From positions 1 through 33,938 of the IMG/VR virus record IMGVR_UViG_3300030389_003544: a stretch of DNA of 33,938 nt. One strand, written 5' to 3'. A program made the position numbers and the translations under genes. Source of the stretch: a virus. A model generated the notes under the pieces. The model was not told where the DNA came from. It saw nothing but the letters and a program-made list of their open reading frames with translations, and made no database searches. This document shows positions 12,501-22,600 of this stretch, in pieces; the stretch's first letter is position 1, and every line of letters begins with the position of its first letter.

Positions 12501-15500
12501 CAGAGCTATACATTCTAGAATGATTAAGCCAAGCATTTTCTTCACCGATAGGACCAAAACCATTACCAATCTCTGTGTGACCAAAGAAATCGTGAACAAA
12601 TCTAAATATATCATTTACAACAAGAGGCTCTCCATTTACATCTTGATACTCAGTTCTAGAAAGCATAATATTTTCTTGCCTTTGTTCAGGTGTAATAACA
12701 CCCTCTCCAAAGCCAGCTTCTGTTCCAAATATATATAAATGTTTATTATCTCTAACATCTTGAATCATTTCAGCACTATTAGCGTAAGGTTCACCCTCAC
12801 CCTTCCATATTTCAATCTTATAACCTTTATTTATTATAGACTTGTATTGTTCTAAAGTTTCATCAGCTAAAGCTTTGTAGGCTCTTATTACCTGTGGATT
12901 TTTAGGATCATCAACTAAACTATCGTAAGCATCTGCAATCATCTTAGAGTTATCTTCATCTAAACGATTAACAAATGTTGGGTCAGAGTACTGATCTATT
13001 CCAAGTTCTGTTGCTTTATCCGAAAGATAAGACTTAGATATGTCTGCAGTTTCTGGATTAGGCTCACTAAATAAATTTGGATTTTTCTCTCTAATCTCAG
13101 CCAACCTATCTATATCTCCAACCTCAAACTCAACGCCACCAACAGTAATTTTCCTACCATTTACTAAGGCTTCAGATAAATTTGTTTTTACATCAGATAA
13201 AGACATCTGATTAAGGTCTATAGCTTCAACATTTTCAAAAGGAGATACAATACCAATTCTAGATAATATTTCTCTTATAACTCCTCTAATTCTAGATAAA
13301 TTAGATTGCTTATTTAAAAAGTGACCATAAGCAGCGTCACCCATCATTTCAGCAAAAGCCTGTTCAGTAATATAACTAAATCTTTCAGGTCTTTCTTTTT
13401 TAAATTTCTCTAAATCAAATTGATTAGTTTTTGTATTATAATAAGCCTCTACCTCTTCTTTTGTAGTATAATTATTTAAAGACCAATCAATGTAAGATCC
13501 CTTCATTCTACGACCATCCTTCATCACCCTTCTTTTAACATCACTCTCTTGAACCTCAGCCTCTATTCTTTCATACAAGTCAGCGTCATTCTTCTTGATA
13601 AAGTCAACCATAGGGTGAATGATCTCTTGGAACAAAGTGTTACCCTGAATAGTTTCAAGGTTTACGTATATAGTTTTATTAGAGCCTCTAAAGAAAGAAC
13701 TCATTTTTTTAGAAGGGTCTTGACCTATGGCTTTTAATTGTTCAGCCATTGCGTTACTGTTTCTAATAACAGTAATGTTAAGCCCACCAATAGAGTTAAG
13801 TAGTTTAAAGGCAAAACCTAAAGCTCTCTTTCTGCTTTCGTCTAATCCTTGGAATAACTCAGCATCATAGTTAGCATTACTCTCATCCAGCTTATGAATG
13901 TTATCTGAGTTAAAGTTTTTACCATAACTAGTTTTAATTTCATCTAACCCCATGTGCATAGAAACTTTTCTACCACCAATATTCATTATGGTCATATCTT
14001 TTCTTTTTCTAGCATCTGGTCCTTTAACAACATCACCATTTAAAGGAACTACACGTCCATCACCAAACATTAACCCATTCTTAGATGAGAAGATGGACTC
14101 TTGTTGGAACTGATTACCTATGTTTAAGGCAGTAGCATTATCTATTCCTGTTACCACAAGGCTTTCTTCAGCAACCCCGTTATAAATACCCTGAACGGTA
14201 TAATAAGTTGCACCAGACTTATCTAACGTAGACTTAAGATTCTCCATTCTAGAGGATATTTCTTTCTCTGTTAAACCCTCTCTCTGTGAAGATAATATGT
14301 AGTAATCGTTGTTATCTATAACCTCTTGAGGTATCTCATCAAGGTTTTGTTTTTGAGTATTTGTAAAAATCTTATTATTAATAGGAAACAACTCACTATC
14401 TAATATCTCACCTTTCTTAGCAGCATCTCTCTTAAGTTCAAAGTCTTTCATAGCGTTTCTAGCTGCAGAAACACTTTTGAACCTACCTTGAGTTATCTCT
14501 GAAGTTTGAATAGTCTCACCATTAACCCTTATACCGCTTTGATTTTGAGACTGAACTATTGTCGGCTTTCTTTTACCGTTTTTTAACTGATTCTTAACAG
14601 AGTTATACTGTTCTTGACTATCTATCTTTGTAGCATCTACAGTTTCATTAACATTAGAAATAGATACGTCTTGAGAGTCGACAGCATCTACTATTTCTAT
14701 GTTGTTATCATCAAGTATTTCTTTAACTTGAGCCCTAACAGCTTTAGTACTTTCAGTAACGTTGTACTTAGATTTTTTAGCTTCAAGATTTAATTCACTT
14801 AATTGTTTAGCTAGATTAGAGACATCCTCTGTAGAAACTTCGTAATCCTCATTATTTGCCTTAGCATCTTGTTTAGATTGATTTATCTTTTTAGACAAGT
14901 TAGATACAACCTTCTCTTTTTCAAACATCTTAGCTTTAGCCTGTTGAGCATCAGGTGCAATGTTACCATAAACTAAATCATCTATAGCTTGTCGAGCCTC
15001 ATTATTTAAAGAGTAGTCTACCTTAATTTTACCATCCCTAATTTGCTGAGCTATTTCTGGATCTTTAACAAGATTGACAGCCTCACCTCTAGACACTTCT
15101 CTTGTTTCACCATTTTCATTCGTAAAGATTACAGAGGTATTGTTATTGATTATATTTAAATTTTTAGTAATATCTTTAGCACCTCTAACTGTAGTATACA
15201 TACCACTACTAAATAATATTGACGCAATACTTGTATCTATCAATCTAACACCAAACTCTCCAGAGTCAAAATCTTCAAGCTCCACAGCCACATCAGATAA
15301 ATACTGAATCCCCTCTGTTGCTACCTCAGAAGAGGTTTCTACAAACATAGACTTTTTAATACCGTTAAGATAGCTATCTAATAGCAAGCCAGGATCCACT
15401 ATAGCTTTACCTCCTCCAGCTTTTCTAGCTTGATTTAGTATTCTTAAGGTGTATTTCTCAAAAAACGCTTCAGTAGCAATGGTTGCAGCCTCACTAAAAT

Positions 15501-16920
15501 GTATCTGCCAATTCGTTATATCCGCATCTCTGGTACCTTGCTCTATACCAATTCTTCTTCTTTCTTTAAGTTCTAAAGATTTCATACCTCCAGCTGCTCC
15601 ACCACCAGCAAGTAAGGATTTTGTCGGACCAATAAGACGAGAACCTACACCTATAGATAAAGTAAAAGGAATTGCGTTAGCCACAGCGTTACCAGAGTTA
15701 AAAAACGCATCTTCATAGTTACCGCTTATAAGAGATTTGTAAATAGATTCTTCTTCAGGTACTCTAGTATATTCTCTTATGCTTTTTGCATAATCACGAA
15801 CCTTATTAGCATAGTATCCACCATATGTCATATAGTAATCCCAACCAGACATATCTTTAAACTCTTCGTCATACATTATAGGAGTTGGTAATTGATCTAA
15901 AGCAGCACCACCTTTCTCTAACTGCTCAATAAGCCCAGCAGATAAATCCGCAAATGTAGCCATAAAATTCTGGACAATATCTCCATATCTGCTCCCAGAA
16001 TTAATCTGTCTATTCATCAAATCTTCAACGTACTTTAGAGACTCGTAATTTGGATCACTTGGATCTGGAACTTGTATATTAAAGTTTAAGGTTTCTCCCT
16101 CTTGAGCAGCGTTAACATTATCTGTATCTAACCAATAGTCTAAAGCTTCATTAATGGAGGCTTCCCTACCATCTATCGTTATGGCAGACATTCTTATATT
16201 ATTTAGGTCTATACCTGATTGCTCTACAGATTCAGAAAATTCTTGAGGTGATTGAGATGATCTAGCTATGGATTGAATCAAATCATTATCATAATTTACC
16301 TCTGCAGAACGAATTTTGTCTTTGTTTTCGGAAAAATATGTATCGTAATTTACTATAGCAGTTGAGTAAGGATCTTCTTCAAGTATGTTATCATCCTCTC
16401 TAATTATCTTATACAATCTCTCAAAGAAACTAAGTTTGTCTAACTCCTCCTTATCTCTCTTCTCCGAATATTCAGCAGAAGTTTTCTCTTTACGCAGTTT
16501 TAGAAACTTATCGTAATCTAATCCTTGAGCCTCAAAGAAAGGTCTTTTGTCTTCTTGCCTAGCTATCTTTATCTTCTCCTCTTTGGATACATCACCATAA
16601 CTAGCTAATCTTTCCTCTAAGCTAAGTTGCGTTTTTTGTTCCAAAGAAGATTGACCACCTTCCGATACTGAAGTAGAAACCTCTGTATCCACTTGGGCAC
16701 TCGTGCCTTGAGGCATAGAAGAATCTTTTTTTTTTACATCACTCCATGCTGATTGAAAAGTCTCAAGATTTGTCGTATTAAATAAACCTTTATTTTTTCC
16801 TAAATCGTAAAGCTTACCTTGTACATCAATATCAGAATCTTTAAACTGTTCTAAAGATGTTTGTGATGTTAAGATGCCTTTATCTACATAAAGATTATAA
16901 AGTTGTTCTAACTTATCCAT
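9535..16920 (-). CDS. Giant virion protein, probable DNA-ejection (gp16-like) polyvalent protein (2461 aa)
   Basis: Last late gene, third of three that follow the nozzle in T7 gp14-15-16 order. Residues 1-65 hold two related motifs (LYNLYVDKGILT..TSLEQF and LYDLGKNKGLFN..TNLETF). Hydrophobic segments lie near 410-445, 565, 2105-2135 and 2155-2185, fitting insertion into the cell envelope. Near 1100, ..FQEIIHPMVDF with a later EQAFAEMMGD looks like a degenerate metallopeptidase. Near 1435-1475, FRFVHDFFGH, GEENAW and TTETRGQNSW form a conserved His/Glu-rich phage domain of unknown chemistry. Near 1935, WNPGTHAKNIIGN resembles polyvalent-protein-associated domains. I found no DxDxD motif of the giant crAss-phage RNA polymerases. 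Ejection role is inferred from order and architecture. Confidence 0.8.
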   Translation of the reverse strand: MDKLEQLYNLYVDKGILTSQTSLEQFKDSDIDVQGKLYDLGKNKGLFNTTNLETFQSAWSDVKKKDSSMPQGTSAQVDTEVSTSVSEGGQSSLEQKTQLSLEERLASYGDVSKEEKIKIARQEDKRPFFEAQGLDYDKFLKLRKEKTSAEYSEKRDKEELDKLSFFERLYKIIREDDNILEEDPYSTAIVNYDTYFSENKDKIRSAEVNYDNDLIQSIARSSQSPQEFSESVEQSGIDLNNIRMSAITIDGREASINEALDYWLDTDNVNAAQEGETLNFNIQVPDPSDPNYESLKYVEDLMNRQINSGSRYGDIVQNFMATFADLSAGLIEQLEKGGAALDQLPTPIMYDEEFKDMSGWDYYMTYGGYYANKVRDYAKSIREYTRVPEEESIYKSLISGNYEDAFFNSGNAVANAIPFTLSIGVGSRLIGPTKSLLAGGGAAGGMKSLELKERRRIGIEQGTRDADITNWQIHFSEAATIATEAFFEKYTLRILNQARKAGGGKAIVDPGLLLDSYLNGIKKSMFVETSSEVATEGIQYLSDVAVELEDFDSGEFGVRLIDTSIASILFSSGMYTTVRGAKDITKNLNIINNNTSVIFTNENGETREVSRGEAVNLVKDPEIAQQIRDGKIKVDYSLNNEARQAIDDLVYGNIAPDAQQAKAKMFEKEKVVSNLSKKINQSKQDAKANNEDYEVSTEDVSNLAKQLSELNLEAKKSKYNVTESTKAVRAQVKEILDDNNIEIVDAVDSQDVSISNVNETVDATKIDSQEQYNSVKNQLKNGKRKPTIVQSQNQSGIRVNGETIQTSEITQGRFKSVSAARNAMKDFELKRDAAKKGEILDSELFPINNKIFTNTQKQNLDEIPQEVIDNNDYYILSSQREGLTEKEISSRMENLKSTLDKSGATYYTVQGIYNGVAEESLVVTGIDNATALNIGNQFQQESIFSSKNGLMFGDGRVVPLNGDVVKGPDARKRKDMTIMNIGGRKVSMHMGLDEIKTSYGKNFNSDNIHKLDESNANYDAELFQGLDESRKRALGFAFKLLNSIGGLNITVIRNSNAMAEQLKAIGQDPSKKMSSFFRGSNKTIYVNLETIQGNTLFQEIIHPMVDFIKKNDADLYERIEAEVQESDVKRRVMKDGRRMKGSYIDWSLNNYTTKEEVEAYYNTKTNQFDLEKFKKERPERFSYITEQAFAEMMGDAAYGHFLNKQSNLSRIRGVIREILSRIGIVSPFENVEAIDLNQMSLSDVKTNLSEALVNGRKITVGGVEFEVGDIDRLAEIREKNPNLFSEPNPETADISKSYLSDKATELGIDQYSDPTFVNRLDEDNSKMIADAYDSLVDDPKNPQVIRAYKALADETLEQYKSIINKGYKIEIWKGEGEPYANSAEMIQDVRDNKHLYIFGTEAGFGEGVITPEQRQENIMLSRTEYQDVNGEPLVVNDIFRFVHDFFGHTEIGNGFGPIGEENAWLNHSRMYSSEARKAMTTETRGQNSWVNYNKNIRREDGTIPKKGDKDYVPLSERPFADQKMGILPDNIVNPVGVKSEVISDIRMQATQEETENVVYTSGLTTIAFDIAQSVVDADYKAGKYVTKQVAKTGLDKPRKQFEGYDIRLSKLLAKPFGSHSNEEIKEIMVRNRGDLQAELLRVDDNLRLLKNTIKDSNITPEQVNDLLHNVEDIKAMEKSELRTALLEMRTHIDELSRTLIREGLVAGQTMFTIDSNMGLYVTRSYRQFETKNWEQTDNDIIQNAKDFLYREVKNQNIRDVEDGKIDKDGNLITLMSEDAILNKAGEAYDELVKEKDFLKFSGGSSSLEGLTRVNSIFMQKKVIPKEIRELWGEIDSPLINYSNTISKVAKTISAERMYRELNNIGQGKFISNERTPSTRNKLEGSKWGDLDGKWVDDEMYVVMNQVNRTFEKNGFQQVYDKYMQLVLFNKKMKTVWNPGTHAKNIIGNSSFAMMNGHLTPDLKQIYQDGKLSIEAFKSTKSEEFKELYDKLIRLGVVNSSASLAEIQNISEDLRNTNFDLTEYINEKNGKIQKRVAKVSGTVKEGISSFDEKLMRAYQAEDDVWKIFGYLSERGRYIKAGLDVTVAEEMAAKNIRNLYPNYNEIPRIIRFLGRSPLVGSFVAFQAESVRNAKNTVMLGFEEMGSSNPKIRRIGATRIAGTIATMTLMEGLQLYTAQFLGEFLGFGGEDDDDVERRKMRLLLPEWDAPGNISYMFRGFLESKQSEDQTERDRYFDYINFSSISGVGYMKDIMRLAFTDIDTQLGQDSALNILEKIYAPFLGEEMTAIAVREALTNKGGKVFDETDTGLKAIGKMIIYVGDKVQPGVGRTVQRGFESVYDEDSELVPGYEMLAIFGIRINRVNVNKGLAIKSNLLHKNMISRVGKEVLQDPFALREEARKNSSFNEDLNKLADLIAAARLNSINGENVKAILSSSRVSKTVIDEAYNRYLDRYLEDAISIDDK

Positions 16921-16938
16921 TAGATGTAAATTTTATTG

Positions 16939-18366
16939 TTAATCGAATAAAGCGTCTCCCTCTGCTTTAGAGGTAGACTCTAATTCAAATTGACCTATCT
17001 TATATCCTACAGAATCTTTTTTAAGTTCCTGTATTTCACTACTTATAGACTCGTAAGGTACTAAGTATTCTTTTTTACCAAACTTAACTGAAGCAACCTT
17101 AACGTTGTCTGTTGTTAGTCCAAGTCTAGTAACTTGACCTTTAACACTTTTGTTAGTATCTGATCCTACTTCATCCTTGTATTGTTTTTCAAAAAACTCG
17201 TTAAGTTCACCTTGACCTGGCAGCAAAGATTCAGGTACTATATTAACCTCTATGTTCCTATCTGTAACGTCATCATACATTCCTGCGTCAAACTTAAGTT
17301 GAACATCACCATAAGATAATGTAGACGTAGAAGGACCTGAAAGAAAATCAATGTCCTCTTGAGATAAACCTTCTTGTTCATCATCTTTTTTAGTAGGCTT
17401 TTTAGTTAACATTGTATTTCTGTTCGCTGTCTCTCTTTCCCATATCTTTTCACCAAGATATTTAACGTACTTAACGTGAAGTTTTTCATCAAAAAGTTCA
17501 GACTTAGGATTAAATTTCTCTCTTTCTCCTGCGGAAGGATCATTATCAATACCTTCTTCTTCCTTCAAGTAAGCACCTATACCATCATAAACATTACCAT
17601 CTATGACAAATCTCTCATTAGTCATGTAATCTTTTTCAGCTTGAGTAGATGGAAAAGTTCCTGTTGTAGGATTTATTGTGTGATTTTTTGTAAACCTATT
17701 TAAGAACTGAGTTTTTTCTCCAGGAGCTAAACCTTTATATTGGTTGCCATCATCTCCAATAAAAGATTCTGATTGAATGTCATCTAAATACCCCATATAT
17801 CCAGGAGTAGTTTCATCTTGTATAACCTGACCGTCAAAATCATTTTCAAATGAAGCGATACTACTTTTTAGGTCAAACGTACCATCTTCAAACTGTTGAA
17901 AAATCCTAGCTTTGTTTACCTCAATCATACTATTACCTTGATCATCAGTTTGATACCTTAAAGAGGCAGCATCTGGATTCAAAGGATCATACTTAGTTAT
18001 TTTAGTGTCAAGGCTCTTACCGTACTCTACAAATAGTTTTAACTCGTCTCTTCTACTCTGTATGTCAGACTGAACTAGAGGATCTTCACTATCGTAATTA
18101 TTTGCAACAAAATTATTAAACTCAGATGTTTTCTTAATTATTGCTGACTTTATTCTATCATCAGATATACCAGTAAAATCAGCCTTTGCAGAAGATAGAG
18201 TAATACCTTCTCGTCTATCTTTAGATCTCTTGTCAGCAGCAGTTTGTTTTTGCGTGTTAATTTGCTCTTCAAGAAGATCTAAACGCCTCCTAGTAGCCTC
18301 TTCTTTTATAATATCACGATTGTTTTTTAAAACAACGCCTGTAAAAAATAAACCTGACTTAGACAT
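16939..18366 (-). CDS. Putative internal virion protein (475 aa), gp15-like by position
   Basis: A soluble, acidic protein. Residues about 12-55 are charged and helical (NNRDIIKEEATRRRLDLLEE and onward), probably coiled coil. The rest is Asp/Glu/Gly-rich with no membrane segment or catalytic motif. It lies 3 nt after the 406-residue gene and 18 nt before the 2461-residue gene, so all three are cotranscribed. The order nozzle, small hydrophobic-start protein, medium soluble protein, giant protein parallels T7 gp12-14-15-16, so a periplasmic ejection-tube role is inferred. No sequence similarity to gp15 is claimed. Confidence 0.65.
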   Translation of the reverse strand: MSKSGLFFTGVVLKNNRDIIKEEATRRRLDLLEEQINTQKQTAADKRSKDRREGITLSSAKADFTGISDDRIKSAIIKKTSEFNNFVANNYDSEDPLVQSDIQSRRDELKLFVEYGKSLDTKITKYDPLNPDAASLRYQTDDQGNSMIEVNKARIFQQFEDGTFDLKSSIASFENDFDGQVIQDETTPGYMGYLDDIQSESFIGDDGNQYKGLAPGEKTQFLNRFTKNHTINPTTGTFPSTQAEKDYMTNERFVIDGNVYDGIGAYLKEEEGIDNDPSAGEREKFNPKSELFDEKLHVKYVKYLGEKIWERETANRNTMLTKKPTKKDDEQEGLSQEDIDFLSGPSTSTLSYGDVQLKFDAGMYDDVTDRNIEVNIVPESLLPGQGELNEFFEKQYKDEVGSDTNKSVKGQVTRLGLTTDNVKVASVKFGKKEYLVPYESISSEIQELKKDSVGYKIGQFELESTSKAEGDALFD

Positions 18367-18369
18367 ATT

Positions 18370-19590
18370 TTACATTTTTGATTTTATGTAAGAGCCCATT
18401 CTAGCCTTCACCTTATCTAAATATCCACCACCCATCATCTCTTTCTTAGGTGCATCAACCCTTCCTTTTTCTTTAATAAGAAAGTCTCTATAGTTTTTGA
18501 TAAACTCAATCTCAGCTTTATTTGTTGAGTCTATATCAAAAGAAAGCTTATCACCAACATACTTAACAAGCCCTGCAGGATTTTTTGGATCTTCATCGAA
18601 AGGAAGCTCTCCAGCGTTTCTAACTTGATCAGCATTATCCTTCATTACCTTAACAATCTCTTGAGCTCTATCATCTTTTAAAGGTGGTACAGTAGGTTTT
18701 TTAACTTTACCCCCCTCTTGTGCTTCACTATCATCATCTTCGCCTATAGTATTTTCATCATACTTAGCTACTAAATCTTCCATTAATTTAAAAGCCGCTT
18801 CTTTATCGCCATTTTTCAATGCAGATCTAATATCTTCAACATCATCAGGAGGTAATATCAACTCTCCACCTGTAGCTTCACCAATCTTTTCACCATCCTG
18901 AACCATATCTATAGGGTTAGTATCATGATCAAACTTCCCTGGTGTTACTCCACCATCTTCAGAATCAATTTTACCACCTTCTTGAAATAATCCTTTAACA
19001 AATCCTGCAGCACCCTTAAGGCCTTTACCAATCTGATCTAAGCCACCTTCAGAAATTCCACTGCCAATATCTTCAAAACCACCATATATATTTTGTTGAC
19101 CAGCAGATTTTTCAGCTTTTATACCTGCAATTTCGCTCTCAGCTACACTTAATCTTTGATCCTCAACCTTACCTTGCTCTTTAGCTAAGTTCTCCATAGC
19201 CTTAGTTTTAGCATCCTGTTGCATACCTAAAAGAGCTGTTCTTTGTTTTGCAGCTTGTCCTTCTAAATTCTGAACTCCTGCTAAAACATTTCTAGGGTCT
19301 TTAGCTAAAGCACCCATAGCAGATGCTCTATCAGCAGCCTGCTGTTGTTGAAGTTGATTTATATAACTTTGATCTATAGGTTGATCAGCCATCTTTTGTG
19401 TTGCAGAGCTAACTCCTCTCTCTAATCTACTCTTATCAAAAGCTGCTTCAGCCTCTTTAGCTCTTTTAGCTTGCCTAGCACCAAATATAGATTTACCAAG
19501 TCCTAAAGCAAGAGTTGCCGCACCAGCAACAGCCTTTGGTGATTTTTTATTTTTCTTATATTTAATACTGGGTTTTACTCTACGTGCCAT
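18370..19590 (-). CDS. Putative internal virion protein (406 aa), gp14-like by position
   Basis: Starts with a basic stretch (RRVKPSIKYKKNKKSPK) and a hydrophobic Ala/Gly/Leu segment (AVAGAATLALGLGKSIFG, about residues 21-38), then a long helical, Gln/Ala-rich region (about 40-165). A Gly-rich part follows with QEGGKIDSEDGG (about 201) and GKFDHDTNPIDMVQDGEKIG / ATGGELILPPDD (about 218-250), and a second QEGGK near 288. The hydrophobic start plus helical body resembles small ejection proteins of podoviruses, and the place just after the nozzle agrees. A promoter-like TACATTTG precedes it. Confidence 0.65.
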   Translation of the reverse strand: MARRVKPSIKYKKNKKSPKAVAGAATLALGLGKSIFGARQAKRAKEAEAAFDKSRLERGVSSATQKMADQPIDQSYINQLQQQQAADRASAMGALAKDPRNVLAGVQNLEGQAAKQRTALLGMQQDAKTKAMENLAKEQGKVEDQRLSVAESEIAGIKAEKSAGQQNIYGGFEDIGSGISEGGLDQIGKGLKGAAGFVKGLFQEGGKIDSEDGGVTPGKFDHDTNPIDMVQDGEKIGEATGGELILPPDDVEDIRSALKNGDKEAAFKLMEDLVAKYDENTIGEDDDSEAQEGGKVKKPTVPPLKDDRAQEIVKVMKDNADQVRNAGELPFDEDPKNPAGLVKYVGDKLSFDIDSTNKAEIEFIKNYRDFLIKEKGRVDAPKKEMMGGGYLDKVKARMGSYIKSKM

Positions 19591-19605
19591 ATTATTGAAT
19601 TTTTA

Positions 19606-19613
19606 CAAATGTA
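19606..19613 (-). promoter_or_regulatory. Promoter -7-like box ahead of the internal virion genes
   Basis: On the minus strand, TACATTTG (complement of CAAATGTA, 19606-19613) is a perfect TAnnTTTG match 15 nt before the ATG of the 406-residue gene. No TTTG is found at the -33 spacing. It lies in the only gap (37 nt) between the nozzle gene and the ejection-type genes, so a secondary late promoter is plausible. Confidence 0.4.
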
Positions 19614-19627
19614 CTAATTTTTTTTTA

Positions 19628-22600
19628 TTATTTATTACTAAGCTCACTCTTGTCTACGTCTGCGTTTGCAGCGTAAAGATTAAACTTCTTTTTAGACTGG
19701 TTAGTGTTAGTGGCTAATATAGTCCTCATATAACTACCCTTCATTCTCTCACCCTCTATAGATCCTGTTTTAGTCATAAATAAAAAGCCTCCACTATAGC
19801 TAGGGTCATAAGAATAACTCCCAGCAATAAGTATCTTAGTTGCATTATTTTCATTAAAAGTACCAGAAGTTATCGAGTATGGGTATCCTAAAAATTCAGT
19901 CGTTCCATCAAGTTTTTTAATATACAGTCTAAGATCAGCACTCATAACTCTACTACCTGTAGCTGAAGATACACCATTATGTATTATAATGTTACCTATA
20001 GATGATTCATCAGACTCGTAAGATGAGTCAGAAGCACCAATTAAATCTTCTTCTCCTTCAGCTATGTATGTTACAACATATCTTGCTCCATTAACCATAT
20101 CACTTGGTGGTATCTGTTTGTTAATATCTGCAGATGTTAGTTTTGTAAGTATAGACAAGTTTTCTCCATCATCATCTAAACCTGAAACTACACCAACACC
20201 CTGTATATCTGATCCGTCACCAAAATTAAGGTTATCTTCCCTAGACTCTATATCAGATGTGCAGAAAGGAATATCAGCATATTGTATACCCTCTTTGGTT
20301 TTATAGTCAATGACTAACATAGTATTATTATCCAAATCCAAAGCGACCTCTTCTTCAACCTCTATCAAGGTATTTGATATTACTTTAGATACTATGTGTT
20401 GTTCTTCAGATGAGTTTCCAATAACTTTAATTAAATCACCTGGAGATACATCTTCATAAAATTTAGTGTCTAGACCTTTTATTTCAAAGGCAGAAGAAAC
20501 TGAATCACTACTACACTTACCTCTAACCTTTTTAAAAGCAATGTTTGTAGTTATAACTTCATCATAACCACCATAGTGTTGACCCATATTAGAGAATAAA
20601 CCCGTAATAAATTTTGTATCACTCTCTAAAGCTAAAGCATTATAAGTCTTAATAGATGAAGGCTCTGCGTTAAATACAAAGTCAATATATGATAAGTTGT
20701 TGTTACCATAAAACTTATTATACGATTGGGTGCTTCTAGAGTATTTATCTGAATCGTTATGTCTGTACAATCTACCCTGCTTGAAAGTAACAAACTGTCT
20801 ATTAACCTTACAGTAATATTCAGGAATATAAGAGTAGAAAGATGTCCATCTATTTGATTCTTCGCTAAAAGCTACAGTAACAGGGTTAAATATAACAACC
20901 TTATCATCAAAAGCATCTTCAGGTTTAGTTGTTATATCATCCCAAGTAGCGATGCTATCACTCCAAACATAAGTTTCAGCTGTATACCCAGAGTCTGTAT
21001 TACTAATTATTGAAGGGAATGTTACTACATACTCATTATATTTAGGATCATAACCACCAACAATAGAAGGAGTAAACTCTAAATCGTTATTGTACTCTGG
21101 GTTATACTTTAAGAACATTTCACCTAGGTCTCTAAAGTAATCCTTCATGCCATTGTCAGATATAACTGTAATACCATCATTAGATAGTCTAAGAACAGAT
21201 CCTCTTTGTATGTCTGTAAAATAGAATACATTACCTTGCTTTACTACGGACTCAGGATTTAAACTACAACCATATTGACCTGAATAAACCAGAGCATAAT
21301 CACCTATAATCTTGTTAGATAAAGAAACTAAACCTTCTCCTGAAGCTGTGTTAAGTATATCCTTACCTACTAAAACTCTACCAACCTTACTCTCGTGAAA
21401 TATAATTAAGTCGTTGTTCTTATTGGTTAAATATTGAATAGATCCAAAGTCTTTATTATAATCAAAGTAAGGTATGTTTGCTAAGTTGAAGTTACTTAAA
21501 CCGTTTATAGCACCTGTACTTACATAAGGCTCAGAGAAGAATACAGAAGCTTTGAGTCTTCTTTCTTTTGAGTTGTTGTTAACTACGTTTATACGACCTT
21601 TGTCGTAGTGATCAGTTCTATGAAAATCGTTTAGGAAGTAGTCTTCACAGGCAAACGTATGTGAATTAGCTCCACCTGTGGTAGTATACATAGATCTAGA
21701 TTTCAAATAAATATCTCCACCTTCTAGAACTACTGTAGCAGGAGTTAAAGAAACTTCTGTATTTACATCTTTATCGTAAAAATATTCAGGAACTTGATTT
21801 AATTGACCTCCATGGTATCTATTTATTTCACCAGGGTTTCCGATTTCAATTTTATTACCAATCTCGTAATAAACCAAGTTTTCTTCTTCTTGATTTAATC
21901 TAGGTCTGTATATCTCAGCTATAAGTTTATTATAGCCACTAGTAGAAAGAGAGAATCCTGTATGAGATATACTTACAGAATCACCACTTTCAAGTTCAAC
22001 ATCGTCACCACTATCTGCTGGGTTAGCAATTCTTAAATAAAATCCATCTCCATCTTCTGATGCTGATATAGGGTTATCTACATCGTGAAGATCAAATCCT
22101 GTAATTTCAAAATCTAAATATTGAGTAAATAGTTGTCTTTCATTGTCTTTCTCGCAGCTAATAAACCTAATTCTATCTCCCTTAACAACGTCAAAATCTA
22201 CTAAAGCACCTGAAGAATTTATATAACCTACATCTTCTGCTTTTAAAGACTCTAAACCTAAATACATTTGAGTATCGTTATTATCTCCAGCAGCAGTTTT
22301 AGCTATTGTAACTTGTATAAACTCACCAACAGAAGTGTTACCAGCATAAAGCATTTGATAATGAGTAGCCCATTTAGGAGGCTTATTGTATATGTTAAAA
22401 GTAACATCTGAAGATTGACCAGATAGTGCCCCTGACTCAGTGATAAAAGGGTTGTAACACCTAGTACCATTTAAATTAACATTAACAGAAGGTTCTCCAA
22501 AACCTTCTTTTAGCTCAATATTAGATCCAAAATCAGGAGCTACATTTACAAAAGAACATCTGTTTGTCTCGTCAAAGTACGCTATACCAAAATCATGAAA

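Noticed and set aside
12268-12738. 156-codon + strand frame inside the 2461-residue gene
   Set aside because: It is antisense to a long, well-supported gene, has Ser/Ile/Tyr-rich composition typical of a shadow frame, and has no recognisable motif.
9535-16920. 2461-residue protein as a giant crAss-type RNA polymerase
   Set aside because: I could not find the DxDxD-type catalytic motif, while membrane segments, polyvalent-protein motifs and position after the nozzle favour an ejection protein.
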